Positions 33,230 through 46,166 are shown, counted from the stretch's first letter. The stretch: DNA of 64,000 nt from Sanguinoderma infundibulare (GCA_032821775.1 JAVLRN010000002.1:1612001-1676000), one strand, 5' to 3'. Numbers and translations are program-made. Notes: generated by a model from the sequence alone, not told the origin.

Positions 33230-34936
33230 CTACTCCTCCCTGCTCTCGAAGCCTGCCCTCATACCCTTTCGAAACGGATCCTGTGCGAACTGAGGTTCTT
33301 CCGAGTCGCACACCACCAACTCCGTCCCCGCCTCCGAAGTCCTTCCTGAGTCTCCTTCTGCACGTTCGCCAATTGTTGCGCCGAGGTTACCAACCATGTT
33401 GGCGGCGGAGGTAACGCCGGTATCAGATAGGGCTCGGAAGACGATAGAGGTTGAGGGCCGTGAGGTCGCGTCATCCTCGAAATACACTCCGCGCAGGTCG
33501 AGCATGAACCGCCAGTGGATGATCATGTTCAAGCTGTGTTCGAGTCGCGCGCGTAGCAATGGGTGAAGTATGGGGGCACATCAGCACAACTCTTTCAAAG
33601 ATACTTAAGAGTTACGTGCTTACGGGGCAGAGACCTCTGGCCACAGGATTCCGATAAAGTGCTGTGTGTTAATCAGCGCTCCGAACGACTTGCAGTGGAG
33701 TGATATATCATACAGAGCCAGCGGGCTGTCCTCATACCAACACATCAGCTGTTCATATCTGGAACAGGAGGATATGTATGGTACCCACCAATAAGGGTAG
33801 GACGAAGGGTACGACTATATTAGCTAGTATTGCGCTGTGCATGCTGAGTTATTCATGTGTTGACTCGTCAACTGTGAGGAACATACACGAAGTAAATTGA
33901 ACCTATTGTGAGGAGAAATACGAGTCAGGTTCAGGCTTCGGCCATACGCGATATTGACCTATTCCACTTACCGTCACGAATCAGTAACGTGGTGAGGGGT
34001 GCAGGTACGTTCAATCGCATGAATTCACGTTTGATATTGAATGTCTTGAACCATGTCAAAAGGACCAACAAGATGTCCAAGGCAATCAAGGCAGCAAACC
34101 CGGACCAGGTAACTTGGATCAACGCAAGTTCAGCCTCCGAGTCCTTGGAATAAAAATGGATGATATGCTTGCTGCTCACTGACTGATGCACTGCATGCTT
34201 GGATGTTAATAAGGTTATAGGGAGTAGAACACGACAGTTAGTACTTACGTCTGAACGTCAAAATGCGAGCCTACGTCGGGCAGAATAAACTGAATCGATG
34301 AGACTCTGTGAATCCTAATAACGTCCAGTATGCGCGCGTTCACTTACTGATAGTATTGTAACGCTCTGTTGTAGGACTGCGAATAAAACTGCTAGCAGCG
34401 TGAGCCTCCAATCCCTGGCTGATATCCCATATACACGAAATACTATAATCGCTGAGTGTTGGGATAGAGTGGGGTCATAGTGAATGTGTGCCATGTTATG
34501 CTTATAATTGAATGCACTTACAACTACTTGCTAGCCTGTTGATAATCGCGAGAATAGAAACGCTGATCATCGCAGCCTGGGATTTGAATACAATCAAATA
34601 ATCAGATACTCAGCGGTGTTCTTGGACAAGCTTTGATGAGTACTCACTCTAGGAGTTGAAGTCGAGGACACCATCAAGGCACCCTCCAATGTCACGAATA
34701 GAAGAGCTGAATATCGCAAAACCACAAACAAGACAGTCGCTCCAGTAAATCGGCGTTTCCAGATGTGCTCGACTTCATCCCCGAAAGTCAGCAGAAAGTC
34801 AAACCACAACAGCACTAGGCGGTGTGTTAGTTCTTTGTGTCCATTTACAGTGCACACACTGACCACTCGAAGCAAGGAAACAATAGCGCAGCTCAAGGTC
34901 GAAAGAAAGTGTTGTAGCTGAACCGTTGCTGGACAT
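33230..34936 (-). CDS. DUF6533-family multipass membrane protein
   Basis: ATG at 34936 ('MSSNGSATTLSFDLELRYCF'), an intron, then the DUF6533 core 'LLWFDFLLTFGDEVEHIWKR' with 'FTGATVLFVVLRYSALLFV' (about 34818-34690). Two central exons in 34600-34200 are AT-rich and hard to delimit. Then 'LLTWFKTFNIKREFMRLNV' and 'PLTTLLIRDG' (about 34070-33960), and the C-terminal exon with 'WRFMLDLRGVYFEDD', 'MVGNLGATIGE' and 'FAQDPFRKGM', ending at the stop 33230. The domain order matches the genes at 44413, 46434 and 49516. Predicted seven or so membrane segments with a cytosolic tail; these Agaricomycete proteins are receptor-like in layout but no ligand or partner is known. Its exons are more AT-rich than those of the other copies. 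Confidence 0.75.
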
Positions 34937-34967
34937 ATTGTACGAGTTTGTAGAAGCACGAGAGAGC

Positions 34968-34990
34968 GTGGTGGTGGTGGTGGTGGTGGT
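34968..34990. repeat. Trinucleotide microsatellite (GTG/CAC)
   Basis: An uninterrupted GTG/GGT run, extended imperfectly to 34997. It lies about 30-60 bp upstream of the start codon at 34936, thus in the promoter or 5' leader of the minus-strand DUF6533 gene. Confidence 0.85.
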
Positions 34991-34997
34991 AGTGGTG

Positions 34998-36960
34998 AAA
35001 GTTGTTGCTTTCTAAGGGTATATATGAAGGTCAGCAGGAGGCACAGCCCGTGAGGAGATACGAGATGAAATATCAAAAAGAAGGACAGAGGCGTTCCAAT
35101 CAGAAGGTAAACTTCTTTCGAACTTCCAACCAGGACAGATGCGGCGCTGCAACAGTATGGGTGGACGCGAAATCCACTATCCATCGACAGATGGGCTAGC
35201 GTGAAACAAAGGCGAGCTGTGATTTGACCCGACCCTCCAACCTTGCGTGAACAGCCTCAACTGACGCCCTCCGTCCGTACCCTGCTGCTCGCTCCTCATG
35301 CTCAGATATCATGTAGTGGTCGTACACCAGTCTCGATGTTTAGTGATATGTGCTTAGAGCGACGACCGTGTGCAGGATCCGCACCGTCTCATGGCAGAGA
35401 TGGGGACCAGAAAAATCATTTCGACGCACATTACCGAGTCCGATGGGTAATATGAATGGGCTTTCCATGGCGACGGCGCAGGAGAGTGAGGCATGACGTG
35501 GGATTGAGGCAGTGTGTGCGTTGGAACCTGTGGATTATGGAGTGGTAAAAACGCCCGTCTATTCGACAGGCACTGCGGCGGGTGAGAGCGGGATATGGGT
35601 TGGGCGACGAGTCGCGCAAAGGTGTTCTCTTTTTGAGTCCCTCTTTCCGGCCAACAATTTGAAGCCTAGAGTCGATTGACTTCAATCCCTCCCCACCGAA
35701 GACTAAGCAATACAGTGACGGTGAACATCTGGCTCCGGAAGTGCATGAAATGGACGGCTTGTGATTTGCGACGGGGAGCATCAAGTTTTCAATACTCACC
35801 GGATAAACCACAAGGCTGCTCATCACGATGGCCTCCGGCAACAGTGTTGTTAGTGATGGTCGACGAATCTGATGCAAAGAGGACCGGCGTCTGCTGGAAA
35901 TTGGACCGCGAGCCGTGAATCCATAGCGGCGGCTTCAGGCTTCTCGGCAGAAAGTCAACTTGAGCACAATCCGAGGCACTTTGGGCTGCGATGAAAGTAC
36001 GAGGGCCATTCGAGTCCGATGCAACTAAGCGATCTAGAGGTAAGAACAAGAAATTGCACAAGATGATGGTCATCGAGGTGTCGGACGAGATCAAGCAGCC
36101 CAGCATAGCCTCAGCCTACTGTAGGTGCCAGCGCTCGGGCCTGTCACCGGCCCGGGTTCCAAAAGGCACGCAAATTGGTCGCGTATGCTCGACAGATGCC
36201 AGGCTTTCCCCTTGCTTTCTCCAATCCACTGCGACGTCGTCATCTGAGCCGCATCTCACTCCCTTTGTTGTGTGCCTGTCAACAGCGTTGAGGTCCTGAC
36301 CAGGATGTGGTGAGTGTCCTTCTATGCTGTGGAACCGTGTTCGCCACGTCCCTGCTGACTCGCCGGGTTCGACGACCGTCGCCCACCAGCAAACATGTTC
36401 TGAACATCCAGGTATCCAACTATCCCTAGAAATCCAGCAAAATAACGAGTGCAGGAACCAGAAGCGCTCTGAGGAGGGATTCATGTCAGTGTAACAACAA
36501 TATAAGACGACGATAACGACTGACTTCTGCCATGCTTGCGTCCAGCATTGGCACTCACCATTCCCGTCTCGCCTTTTGCTTCAAAGCAGTGCTGGGACGC
36601 CTCGCTCACATCCTCTTCCTCGCGCTCGAGTTCACGCTCCAGCGGCAAAATTAATGAGACTCCGCGTTTCCGATAATGCTGGTGAGTACACCCACCGTTC
36701 GACCACCCGGTACTGCTCCAGGAACTCCATAAGGTCCGGAATTATGCTATCATTCTGTTCGTCATGCAGGTCCGTCCGGACGTTGACGACCGGTACGTAG
36801 TTCATCGTCTCGTCCACGTCCATGCCAAAGATGTCCATCTGGCGGCCGCCCTCATGGAGCCCTCACCTTCGGCACAGCCCGCTTCCGGAGAGGTCATAGA
36901 GGTTGGTCCGCATCGTTTTTCGCTCCTTGAAGCTGCTCGTCCGGCTTGTCGGCCTTAGCC
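34998..36960. other. 2-kb region with one isolated coding-like exon
   Basis: Mostly scattered short open frames. On the minus strand, 36838-36690 reads 'MDIFGMDVDETMNYVPVV' and 'IIPDLMEFLEQYRVVER' up to a GTGGGT donor. Its codon use is coding-like, and it may be a remnant or a terminal exon of the broken gene just upstream at 36961-37539. Nothing else is supported. Confidence 0.3.
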
Positions 36961-37539
36961 TCAGGGCTGGGATTCGGCTCCACAAGCGCAGCTCTGGCTG
37001 TTTGCGCTCCCGTAGCCGTTGGACTCCATATGGACGTGCTGGTCTGCAGGCAGCTCCACGAACTTCCCGGGTACGCGAGCGTGGTCCCCATTCTTGATGC
37101 GCACGTCGATCTCCATGGAATCTCGTCAAGGTTCCAGTGGTAGCCGTTCCCGAACTGGAACTCTGGCTCGGTGTGGATCGACTGGCCGCCATTCGGGTGA
37201 TCGGTTGCAAGATGGATGGGGATGCACATCTCGAGGGCGATGAACCGCTCCGATTCGTCTGGACGCCGCCCGGGCCCGACGGCAGCCACATACCACGGGA
37301 AGGACTTGCCGCATGGGAAGGGGAGCTGCCCGGCCTGCATCGCTGAAGTCAGGAACTTTGTGTGCGACAGATACGTGACGGCGTACCTCGTGGAGCTAGA
37401 GCAGACACTTTGGGTGGCTCGTCACCACGTCCCTCACTTTGGTCTGGACAAAAGGATCCTCAACGCCGTAAAACGGGGCTTCAACGTCGATCTCTGCTAG
37501 GACGTACTTGCCGCGGAGAGAGAAGGATAGACTGTCCAT
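36961..37539 (-). pseudogene. Unknown gene broken by a one-base frameshift
   Basis: ATG at 37539 encodes 'MDSLSFSLRGKYVLAEIDVE' and on to 'FVQTK'. One intron (GTGAGG..TGCAG, about 37435-37334) restores the frame to 'AGQLPFPCGKSFPWYVAAVG', then 'FIALEMCIPIHLATDHPNGG' and 'FQFGNGYHWNLDEIP'. At about 37120 the frame must shift by one base to continue as 'MEIDVRIKNGDHARVPGKF' and 'VELPADQHVHMESNGYG', ending at the TGA 36961-36963. Both sides of the shift have strong coding character, so either the gene recently died or the assembly has an indel. A TATA-like element lies near 37705. Family not recognised. Confidence 0.5.
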
Positions 37540-38121
37540 GGCGGCGGTATCTCCGGAGTTGGAAGTTGAATGTTATGGGTGACAAGCATCATAACACTGT
37601 CATCGGTAACAGATTCTAAAATCTGTGTATCGACTGGTAGCGTCCGTTCTTTTCCTCGAATTAGCTTTTCGAGTCTTTCGTCTCTGTGAGATATATCGAG
37701 AGTCATATAATGCGTATTTTTGCTCCGACATCCTCGCGCGTCAGGTTGCCACGGCCGTACCGGAGTCGTGTACTATATCCCACGATGACCCACCCCGACC
37801 ATTCCTCGCAGACTGCCATGGGGTGCCGACACCGTTGATAAGTCAGTGGCTCAGACATGGGTGGTGGTACCGGTGATTATTTTGAGCTGAACTGATCCTC
37901 GACACTGAGAAGGAAGCCGACAAGACCGGTTGCGCTTTGGGCGTCCCGGCAGAAATATGTCGGCACGACATCCGTTCATTTCCACACAATTGTCAGATGT
38001 GGTCGTACGGGCGCGATCTCCATGTGCTGGTCTTCTGTGCAGCCGCCACTCGTCAGCAGCATGCCTTTATCCAAACCCAACGCCACCGTCCTCCCCTACA
38101 TCGCCACTCGCACTCCCGACA
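37540..38121. promoter_or_regulatory. Divergent intergenic region upstream of the F-box gene
   Basis: Separates the minus-strand broken gene and the F-box gene, so both promoters should be here. TATATGAC-like sequence near 37705 on the minus strand. No gene supported. Confidence 0.35.
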
Positions 38122-40783
38122 ATGTCGGTAACAAGATACTCGGCTACACCAATGAAGCTCATGGAAGAGGTATGTGCTCAAATAGTCTAGGTCGCAGTTT
38201 CAGTGCGAAGGGCGCTTTGGAATGTGTTGCTTGCGTAATTCATCAGAAGACTAATACCTCCTGTATTCCAGTTCTCCACCCCGGAAACACGGACGCTAGA
38301 AGGCGATCGGCGCAGGGACCGGCAACCAAAGTCAGCAGCCATGCTCTACAATGACACATTGGTCAATATCCCAGTCATCGGCGCCGAGATGGTGGCGTAC
38401 TTCTTCTCATCTCTTTCAGACGGATCTGTCCTCGGCCACGATCCGTGAGTGGCCCCACTTTTGCTGCCCCCCAATAGACACCTTCAACGGCACGTTTAGA
38501 CCTCAACGCGTTGCGTACTTGGATAGCCTGGAAGACAGAATACTGGTCATTTACCGGCGGATTGTCCAGGCGTTAGATAACGCTGCGCGACCTCTACATA
38601 TTCTCCGGGAGGCTGTCTGCAGTTTGGACATCGCCTCCTTGACGCACGACGCCTTGTATACACTATTCCTCCTCCTTGGTTGGATGGAACAACAGGCCCT
38701 GCCTCCTAACCACTGCAACGTTGGCCGTCTGTCCTCCATCAATGACGTGCGAGCACGCTTAAAGTCAGCCGGCCAGGGAGGCGTATCGAAAGCGAAGCTC
38801 TTCCACTACACGCTTGCGAATCTCCTTTTCGCCGCAATGACGCTCCGCACGCAACTGCTCTCGTCCATCACGGATGGGTCAATAGTCCAGTTTACGATGT
38901 GAGCACCTAGCCTTGACATCGTCACATCAAACTAACGACCTCCCAGGGATCAGGTCGGTGACATGGACGCACGTATCACGGAGCTTGTTTCCGTTGTTGT
39001 GCAAGTTGATATCGTATTCGGGAACGTACAAACTTCCTTGCGCCGCTACCGGAATGCCATGACCCCCGTCAACAAACTCCCCGATGAAATCCTGCTACCC
39101 ATCCTCGTCCAAGCTGCGCAAATGGAGCTCCGGTGCAAGCGTTCCATCAAAGACACTTGCACGCACTGGCGAGACTTGTGCCTGCACGAGCCGTCGTTCT
39201 GGACCCGGATGGAGGTGCCGGACGACCCGTGGCGGGTTGAGCCCGTCCTCAGGACGATGCGCGCGCTCGGCATCGAGCTCTCGCTGGACCTCACTATCTA
39301 CTGGGAGCGCATACGCTACAACCTGTGCAAGGTCCTCTCCCACAAGAAGGCGTCCATCTCGCGCATGGAGATCTACAACGTCCCGCGCTGCCGGTCGCAG
39401 GACTGGGAGACGGACTCGGAGGACTCGGAGGGGTCCGACCGGGACTCGGAGTCGGACGACTACGGCGAGCTGGGCGAATTGATGCTGATGGAGGACTTCT
39501 TTCCGAAGGTGCATGAGCTCCACATGCGTCGGGATGGGCAGGTGGACGACCTGGACGACTGCATCCTACCGAAGGTATTTGGCCGCCGGAGCGAGAAGAG
39601 CCTCGAGGTGCTAGGGCTCGCGAACTGTCGCTTCCCATACACTCCGAGGTGCTACTCGGGGATCCGGACGCTAAGGATCGAGTATGAAGGGCCGCCGATG
39701 AAGAGGATAAAGAGAGACAGGCAGTCGGACGGGCAGTTCATAGACGTCCTCCTCGCTTGTCCAAACCTCGAACACCTCGTTCTCCGATATATCCCCATGT
39801 CTCTCCAGGAGGCGATTACGTCCGTATCGACGACACCGTTTCCGGTACCACTCATGAACCTCCGTACTCTTCGCATCACCATGGACGTCCAGAGGGTCGG
39901 AGCGCTGCTGCGAGGGATCAACACGTCGGTTGAGCACCTGAGGGTGGCGGATATCACCCTCGGCGACCTTCAGGAGTGGGATGAGTTTGATCACCCATGG
40001 ACCCGGACAATTCTGGATACGAAGTTGATGCCATTCTCTTCGCTCTCCGCACAGTCATTTCCCATCCTCGAGCAACTCGAATCTCTCACAATCGTCCATG
40101 GGGAGGCAGTTCACGGCCGGGGTTCCTACCAAAGGAACCCGAGCGGGGAATTGATCGCGCACAGATTCCATCTCAATTTGACCCCGTCCTTGGACGACGA
40201 CAGCGACAGCAGCGTGTACGACGATGGTCCATCGCCTCCGGACAGTCCCATTTCAGAGGATGAAGATGGCGGTCGAGCGGCGGAGGCGAGCTTCGGGGCC
40301 GAATCCGCCCCGGAGGACGACAATTCGCCAATGACTATCGCGTTCAACAGCTTCCTCGACTTCCTCTTATCCCGGTGCTCGCTGAGCAGCGTCCGTGGTC
40401 TGCGCCTAGACTTCTTCAGCCCCCAGAAGGCCCTGAGAGTGCTACGCGCAGCACCTCGCGTCAAGATACTCATCCTCCGAGTCGACGACGGCAGCGGCCC
40501 GGACGTCCTGATCGACATAGCAAGGGCGGAGGCGGCGAACTCACCTTGCTCACAGCCCATCGCTCGGGATCTTGAGGCGGTTGCGCTCGTTGGATGCGCT
40601 CTGGACAGGACGCAGCTCGGGGTGCTCTCGCGGGTTCTCGGATCGCTGAATCTCCTGCGGGTGCTTTCGTTGGAGCAGTGCGAGTCTGAGGTAGAGCCGA
40701 TGGTTGTGTTGCGGTGGTTGTGGAGAGATGGACTGGATGTGCGGTGGGTCGAGAATGACCCGGAACACGAGCTTCGCGTTTGA
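38122..40783 (+). CDS. F-box protein with leucine-rich-type C-terminus, tandem copy 1
   Basis: F-box proteins bind SKP1 and recruit targets to SCF ubiquitin ligases. ATG 38122 ('MSVTRYSATPMKLMEE'); introns at about 38170-38272, 38447-38502 and 38900-38947 all keep the frame. An all-helical N-terminal part of about 215 residues precedes the F-box 'VNKLPDEILLPILVQAAQ' plus 'CTHWRDLCLHEPSFWTRM' (about 39070-39210). The last exon is a 1.8-kb uninterrupted stretch with repeated hydrophobic strands of LRR-like spacing, two acidic inserts (about 39410-39470 and 40200-40330) and the end 'LSLEQCESEVEP' and 'DVRWVENDPEHELRV'. The same ending occurs in the next gene, which is a tandem paralogue. Substrate unknown. 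F-box families of this type are strongly expanded in Agaricomycetes. Confidence 0.85.
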
Positions 40784-41366
40784 TGTTTTCCCGGCGGGCT
40801 CGCCGACTGACCGGTCGTTCGAAGTTACGCATATTATTCCAGGCCTTATATTCGGAGACGGCTCACCATGGTTTCATGTTTTTCGGTCGTCGCAAGTATT
40901 GTAACCGGCAGCGAGAGATGACGAATATTTGGGGCAAGTGACGAGATGAATGTCACGGTGAAGCGAGGCAGGCGACTGGCGTGCGACACTGACGAGCAAG
41001 CAAGCAAAAGCAGACGAGAGGACTGGGGACTCGTGGACGTACATGGTGGTCCGGATCTCGACATCATGAGCTCTCTTGAAGGAAAAAGTTGGGAAAAGTA
41101 TCCGAGGTTCCGAGGGTACGGCAAGCAAGTGAGTGTCGATTAGATAAGATCTCGACATATCGTGCAGGGCTCCATGAGGCTTGACGTTCCACCACCACCT
41201 TCCGACCCCGTTCTTGCGTCGTCGTACCGCGCTCGACATCCGGATTGCACCAGATGGAGACTTGAGACATAGGCTGCATGATCTATACCTTGACTATGTT
41301 CTCGCACAGTCCTTCGGAAGCCGCTCAATCATCCACTGGCCCGCACGATCATTACCTCTCAGCAAT
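40784..41366. other. Intergenic between tandem F-box genes
   Basis: 3' region of copy 1 and promoter of copy 2. No supported gene. Confidence 0.4.
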
Positions 41367-43154
41367 ATGTCGAACACCATCAAGTCATTGCCAAGCGATA
41401 GCGTTCTACACGCCTCGATGATGTGCCTGGTGAGCGAGGTGGAGAAGTGGGAGGCTCACCTGAACGCGTTTCTGACGGCGCATGGTTCCTCGTGAGTACT
41501 CGCGCTATTCTGTTGTTTCCTGTTCATTACCTACCACCACACAAACAGGGCTTTAACCGCTCGTGACCTCGTGTCTGAGCTAGAATCATTGGCGGAGACC
41601 ATAGACGACATTGCCTCCATCGTCCGTGCTTCCTTTTCACGGGCGCTAAAGAGCGTACGTCGCCACCGCAATTCCTTCACTCCCATCAATACCTTGCCGG
41701 ACGAAGTCCTCTTTCCCATCTTCCTGGAAGCCACGCAAACACACCCCTACCGCAAGTTCAACATTCTGATCACTTGCTCTCGTTGGCGGGACATCTGCTC
41801 GTCCAACTCCGCCTACTGGGGTCAATTCCACGTGCCAAGCAAAGCTCGCCACGCCCGCCGCGCCATCGCCGCAGCTCAAGGTCGCCCGCTAGACATCACC
41901 ATCGACTTCAGGACTTGGGGTGCGCCCCTTCAGGAGGTTGTATCGCAACGCACGAGCACCGTCCGGCGGTTAACAGCGCGGCATATCTCGCAACTCTCGA
42001 AAGATAGGATGACATGGCTAGCGTCCTCCTTTCCGACCTTGCGAGAGCTGTCTATGGAGAGCGGGGCGGCCTACACTTGGGGAGACTGCATAGTTTCGCC
42101 CCCGGAACGCTGGCAGCGCAAGCCTTTGATGGTGCTCTCCCTGTTGAACTGCCGTTTTCCGTACCTCAAGGAGTGCTACTCTGGCCTTCGCATTCTATCG
42201 ATCATATATCACACGTCACCGGTTGTGGAGAAGGAGGACTCTCATAGAGACAGACACCTGCTTGACATTCTTCGTACATGCCCCCAGTTGGAAGTCCTGA
42301 CGCTCTGTCACCCACCCATGTCCACGCACGAGGTCCTGTCAGCGCCTCCTCTTCATCCCATTCCCCTCCACCTGCTGCGCCGGCTACACCTCGAAATCCA
42401 TGTGCAGAAGATCGCATCGTTCCTCGAGGCGATCGAGACGTCTCCCGAAGCCCTCGTCTCCGTGGACATCAAGCCGACCAACATGGAGCATTGGGCCGGC
42501 CACGAACGCTCATGGCACCAGCAGCTGCTCCATGCGCCCCTCATACCCTTCTCCGCCGTCCCTGCACACTCGCTTCCCATGCTCACCCGCATCGACTCTT
42601 TCGTCATGCGACGCGGGCACTCCGTCGTCGGGCGTGCACTCGGATACTCACCGCCCAGTGGACGACGCACGCCAGTGGACTTCTGCATTACTTTTACCGA
42701 ACGATCGGACGATCACGATATGCGCCTCGCCTTTGACGACTTCCTCTCATTTTTGATATCCCGCCACTTCCTCGGCCATGTCTCCCGTCTGCGGCTCGAA
42801 GCGTTTTCGTCCTCGCAGGCATTACAAATCCTCCGCGCCGCGCCGCACGTCAAGACCCTCGCGATGGACGCACACAGCGGGCTAGACGTAGTGAAGCACC
42901 TCGCGAGGACGCGCGGACACTCGACGCGACCGGTCGTTGGTGATCTGGAGATTATCGCATTGGTTGGGTGCGTGATCGATGACGAGAGCCTGGCGGAACT
43001 CTCTGACTCTGTGGGATCGCTCTATCTCCGAGTGCTTTCTCTGGAGCGGTGCGAGTCGGACCTCGAGGAGGAAGAGGTTGTTTCGCGCCTGGGGAAGAGC
43101 GGGGTGGATGTGCGGTGGGTCGAGGACGATCCTAGACGTGAGATTCGCATTTGA
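41367..43154 (+). CDS. F-box protein, tandem copy 2
   Basis: ATG 41367 ('MSNTIKSLPSDSVLHASMMC'), one intron at about 41492-41548, then one long exon to the stop at 43154; about 575 residues. The F-box is 'INTLPDEVLFPIFLEATQ' followed by 'ITCSRWRDICSSNSAYW' (about 41685-41820). The C-terminal part follows copy 1 throughout: 'LLNCRFPYLKECYSGLR' versus 'LANCRFPYTPRCYSGIR', 'LDILRTCPQLEVLTLCHPPM' versus 'IDVLLACPNLEHLVLRYIPM', and the end 'DVRWVEDDPRREIRI'. The N-terminal helical part is much shorter than in copy 1, and the acidic inserts are absent. Likely an SCF substrate receptor; target unknown. Confidence 0.87.
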
Positions 43155-44412
43155 ACTTGTATCGGAAGGCATGTAGGTCACGTTCATTTCTATTCGGCCA
43201 ATCTAATGGCTCGATGACGACAGATGCTCGGACGTGGAACCAAGCAGGGACGCCAGACTCGGTTTCGTGTGCCATGCGTGTTGTTCTGGACCCGAGCTTC
43301 GGAATACACCGCTAAGCGTCCCTTCGTATTTGGGTCCCTGACGCTGTTCGACATGAGATGACACGGGAAAGGAAATGTGGAAGTCTGCCGCTGCCTGGCG
43401 GACGCCGTGCCACCACGTTGCCTTCCGATCACTGCCGGTGCATGATGTTGGCTGTGCCAGTCCTTCAACTTGCTCGTTGATAGACGATGACACAGTACGT
43501 CGATTTTACCCTCATTTCAAGATTCAATGTAGTGCTCAACGACAAACGTTTTGCACACACGCAACTTTAGGTGCCAATTGGTGCTTCTACTGCAGTTCCC
43601 CGCGTACCGTGATATCCACCAAAGCCCCAGGAACGAAGCCAATGGGATATTCCGGATTATGTGGTCGGCCTCATCTGCCAATGCGGCTCCGACCCGGCTC
43701 CGGTGAGCACACCCGCAGCACAGTTCCCAAGCGATCCAGGAAGCTGGCCGCCTGGATGTAGCCTGGATGCAGCGCACACTGCTCCGGTTCGTGAATTTGA
43801 TGGCTGAAGCCTCGCGGAAACCTTAACTTTGTTATAACGCCTTCCTTTGGGCGCTGTGAGCCGGATGGCGGTGAGTGCCCCTCTATCTCTTCTCTCCATC
43901 TCTTCTAAATAGAAGACCTTCAGCAGGTGGCGCCCCGGTGCAAGACGTCAACCGCCCCGCGGACTGTAGTAGCCCGCATCGCGTCTCGATGAAAGCAGTG
44001 AACGTACTCCGACTTTCCGCAGAATATCTGCAGAGTCACCGCAAAAACATTCCCCCTGGTCCGAACAGAGTCTCCTCGAGGCAGTCATGTCATGTCCGAA
44101 CTGCCCCGGTACGCCGCCGTTGCGCTGAATTGGCAGATCTGCCACCGGTTGTGGTACTAAGGAAGACTAAGGAGGACCTGTTCAGCGTCCTTGCCCCTTG
44201 GCTGGCGCAGTGTGTGTTCCCCGGGGTTGCGATACCCGTAGTAGGACTGATTAATTGCCCTGGAGTCGGAAGGTCTACTTCCGTCGGGTGCATCGCTTCG
44301 ATATGTGGTGTAACTGGCCCATCCTCTATTTAACGTCGCTGCTTGTCAGCCGTATCGTCGATAAGACGGCACTCTCGACAGCCCTCTACGACCACCACGT
44401 TCACTACCGTTA
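43155..44412. other. 1.26-kb intergenic region
   Basis: Only short overlapping open frames. It must contain the promoter of the DUF6533 gene starting at 44413. I see no gene or repeat in it. Confidence 0.4.
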
Positions 44413-46166
44413 TGTCAACATCTTCCGAGGAGCAGGCGTTCATTGCTGCGTATCCCCGACTGTAAGTGGCTTTTTGCAGCTTCGAGTTATGCCGTTCCGC
44501 TGACATGATCCGAAATCCCGCAGAATGGTTGAGAACTACGCTATCTTCGCCTCTGCGGGTAAGCAAGCCCCTCCTACGAAGATATGATGTCTGTTGTGAT
44601 GCTAATTCGAGAATCTAGCTTTGCTGTGGTTCGACTTCGCGCTTACCTTCAAGCAAGAAGTCCGGCTGGTCTGGAAGGGCAAGACTCCGACCAATTGCGC
44701 GACCATCGTGTTCCTCGCCATGCGTTATACAGCCCTCATCGAAAGGATCTTCCTCTGCTTGATCGTCATATCATGGAATGCGAGCGATCAGGTCAGATAC
44801 ACCCCCACGTGTTGGGCTTCGCTGACGTGCTCGTCGATAGACTTGTGGAGGATTCGAGCATACCGACGACGTGCTGACTATTCTGAATTATCTGTCCATC
44901 GCACGTACGTGGCCTGGGACAATGCATAACTTTCCAATGGGATCTGACTGTCTGATCTAGTTTTCACTGTATTTCGTGTGCGGGCGACCAGGGGCAAGGA
45001 TTCGGGATGGGCTCTTTTAATTGTTGTAGCGTGCCTCGCATTAGTGAAGCCTGCACTCCTCATTGTGAGTTCATGCTTCGCAGCTCTCCTTGTCAGCGCT
45101 GTTAACGCAAACACTAGGTTGAGAGTACGAATTATGTTCCGTACCAAGGAGGGGCTCCAGTTGGATGCACGAATGACTACTCGTTCTCTCCAGATATCTT
45201 CCCCAAGTACGTTCCCGTTCGCACTGAAGACGAATGCCGATATTAACAGGCCTCGTTAGATGTATGTTCGACGCCCTATGGTATTTTATACCCTGCTGGC
45301 TGTTGGCTGACGTTCTACCAGTCTCGATTTCGGCGAAGGTAACGAACATCGCTGCGGAGACGATCTTCGTTGCCGTGGCGTGGAAGAAAACCTACTCTTC
45401 GTGGGGCGCGACCATGCGCATGCCGTTGTCGAAGACTGTGCTTCTCGATGGTAAGTCCCCAGTCACAAGGCCGAGAAGAACGATCGCTAAGAGAAGTATC
45501 ACCAGGAACTGCATACTACATGTGGGAGAAACCATCCTTGTGCTATCCGGAGCTAGAGTTGACAATCTTGATAGCGTCTTATTGTGCCTGCAGATTGTGA
45601 CGATGGTCACCATTTCCATCGGCTCGGTACGTTCCAAACCAACCATCTCTTGTTTTGTTCGTTGGAAGCTCATGCGTCGCTTCCGAAGGAGCTGGTCATC
45701 TGGACCGTCTTCCCGTACTTCGAACAAGTGTTCGTCCCCCGTCTTCCCGTACCCTTTTCAATGATGATACTCACAAATAGTCCTCATCAACATTCAATCA
45801 AACAGCATGACCGTCATGCTCCTCTCCCGCTTCCTCTTCGCCCTGCGTAGCATCGAGCGGAAGGGGCCTGGCGGGCCCCAGTCGACGGCATCCGAACCGG
45901 CGTGGCGGCTGTCAAAGATTGAGTTCAATGACACTGCTGCCACGATTGGCACCTGGCCTACCCTCCCGGTCTATTCGGATCCGACCTCGCGTATCGGTGG
46001 TCGGCTGTCCGTACAGCCGCACGAAGGCGCCGCGATGGTGGACCTGGCCCTGGAGCTGACGTACGATGGGGAGCGGTCGCCTGGATCCGGATCCTCGAGC
46101 TCGAGCGACGGTTGGGTAGATGGAATCGATGTGGTCCCGCGCCGGGATTCGAGCGTGGAGGTCTAA
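44413..46166 (+). CDS. DUF6533-family multipass membrane protein
   Basis: ATG 44413 ('MSTSSEEQAFIAAYPRL'), then the micro-exon 'MVENYAIFASA' and the DUF6533 core 'LLWFDFALTFKQEVRLVWKG' with 'RYTALIERIFLCLIVISWNA' (44620-44790). Further exons: 'TCGGFEHTDDVLTILNYLSI', 'FTVFRVRATRGKDSGWALL', 'VESTNYVPYQGGAPVGC', 'TIFVAVAWKKTYSSWGATMR', 'VTMVTISIGS' and 'ELVIWTVFPYFEQ'. The last exon begins at about 45806 ('MTVMLLSRFLFALRS') and ends at the TAA at 46166. Its tail departs from the family: the 'VGNLGA' block is not found, and it is Ser-rich and acidic instead. This 3' part was duplicated to 58943-59431. It is convergent with the next gene, 267 bp away. Function unknown; membrane-located. Confidence 0.85.
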
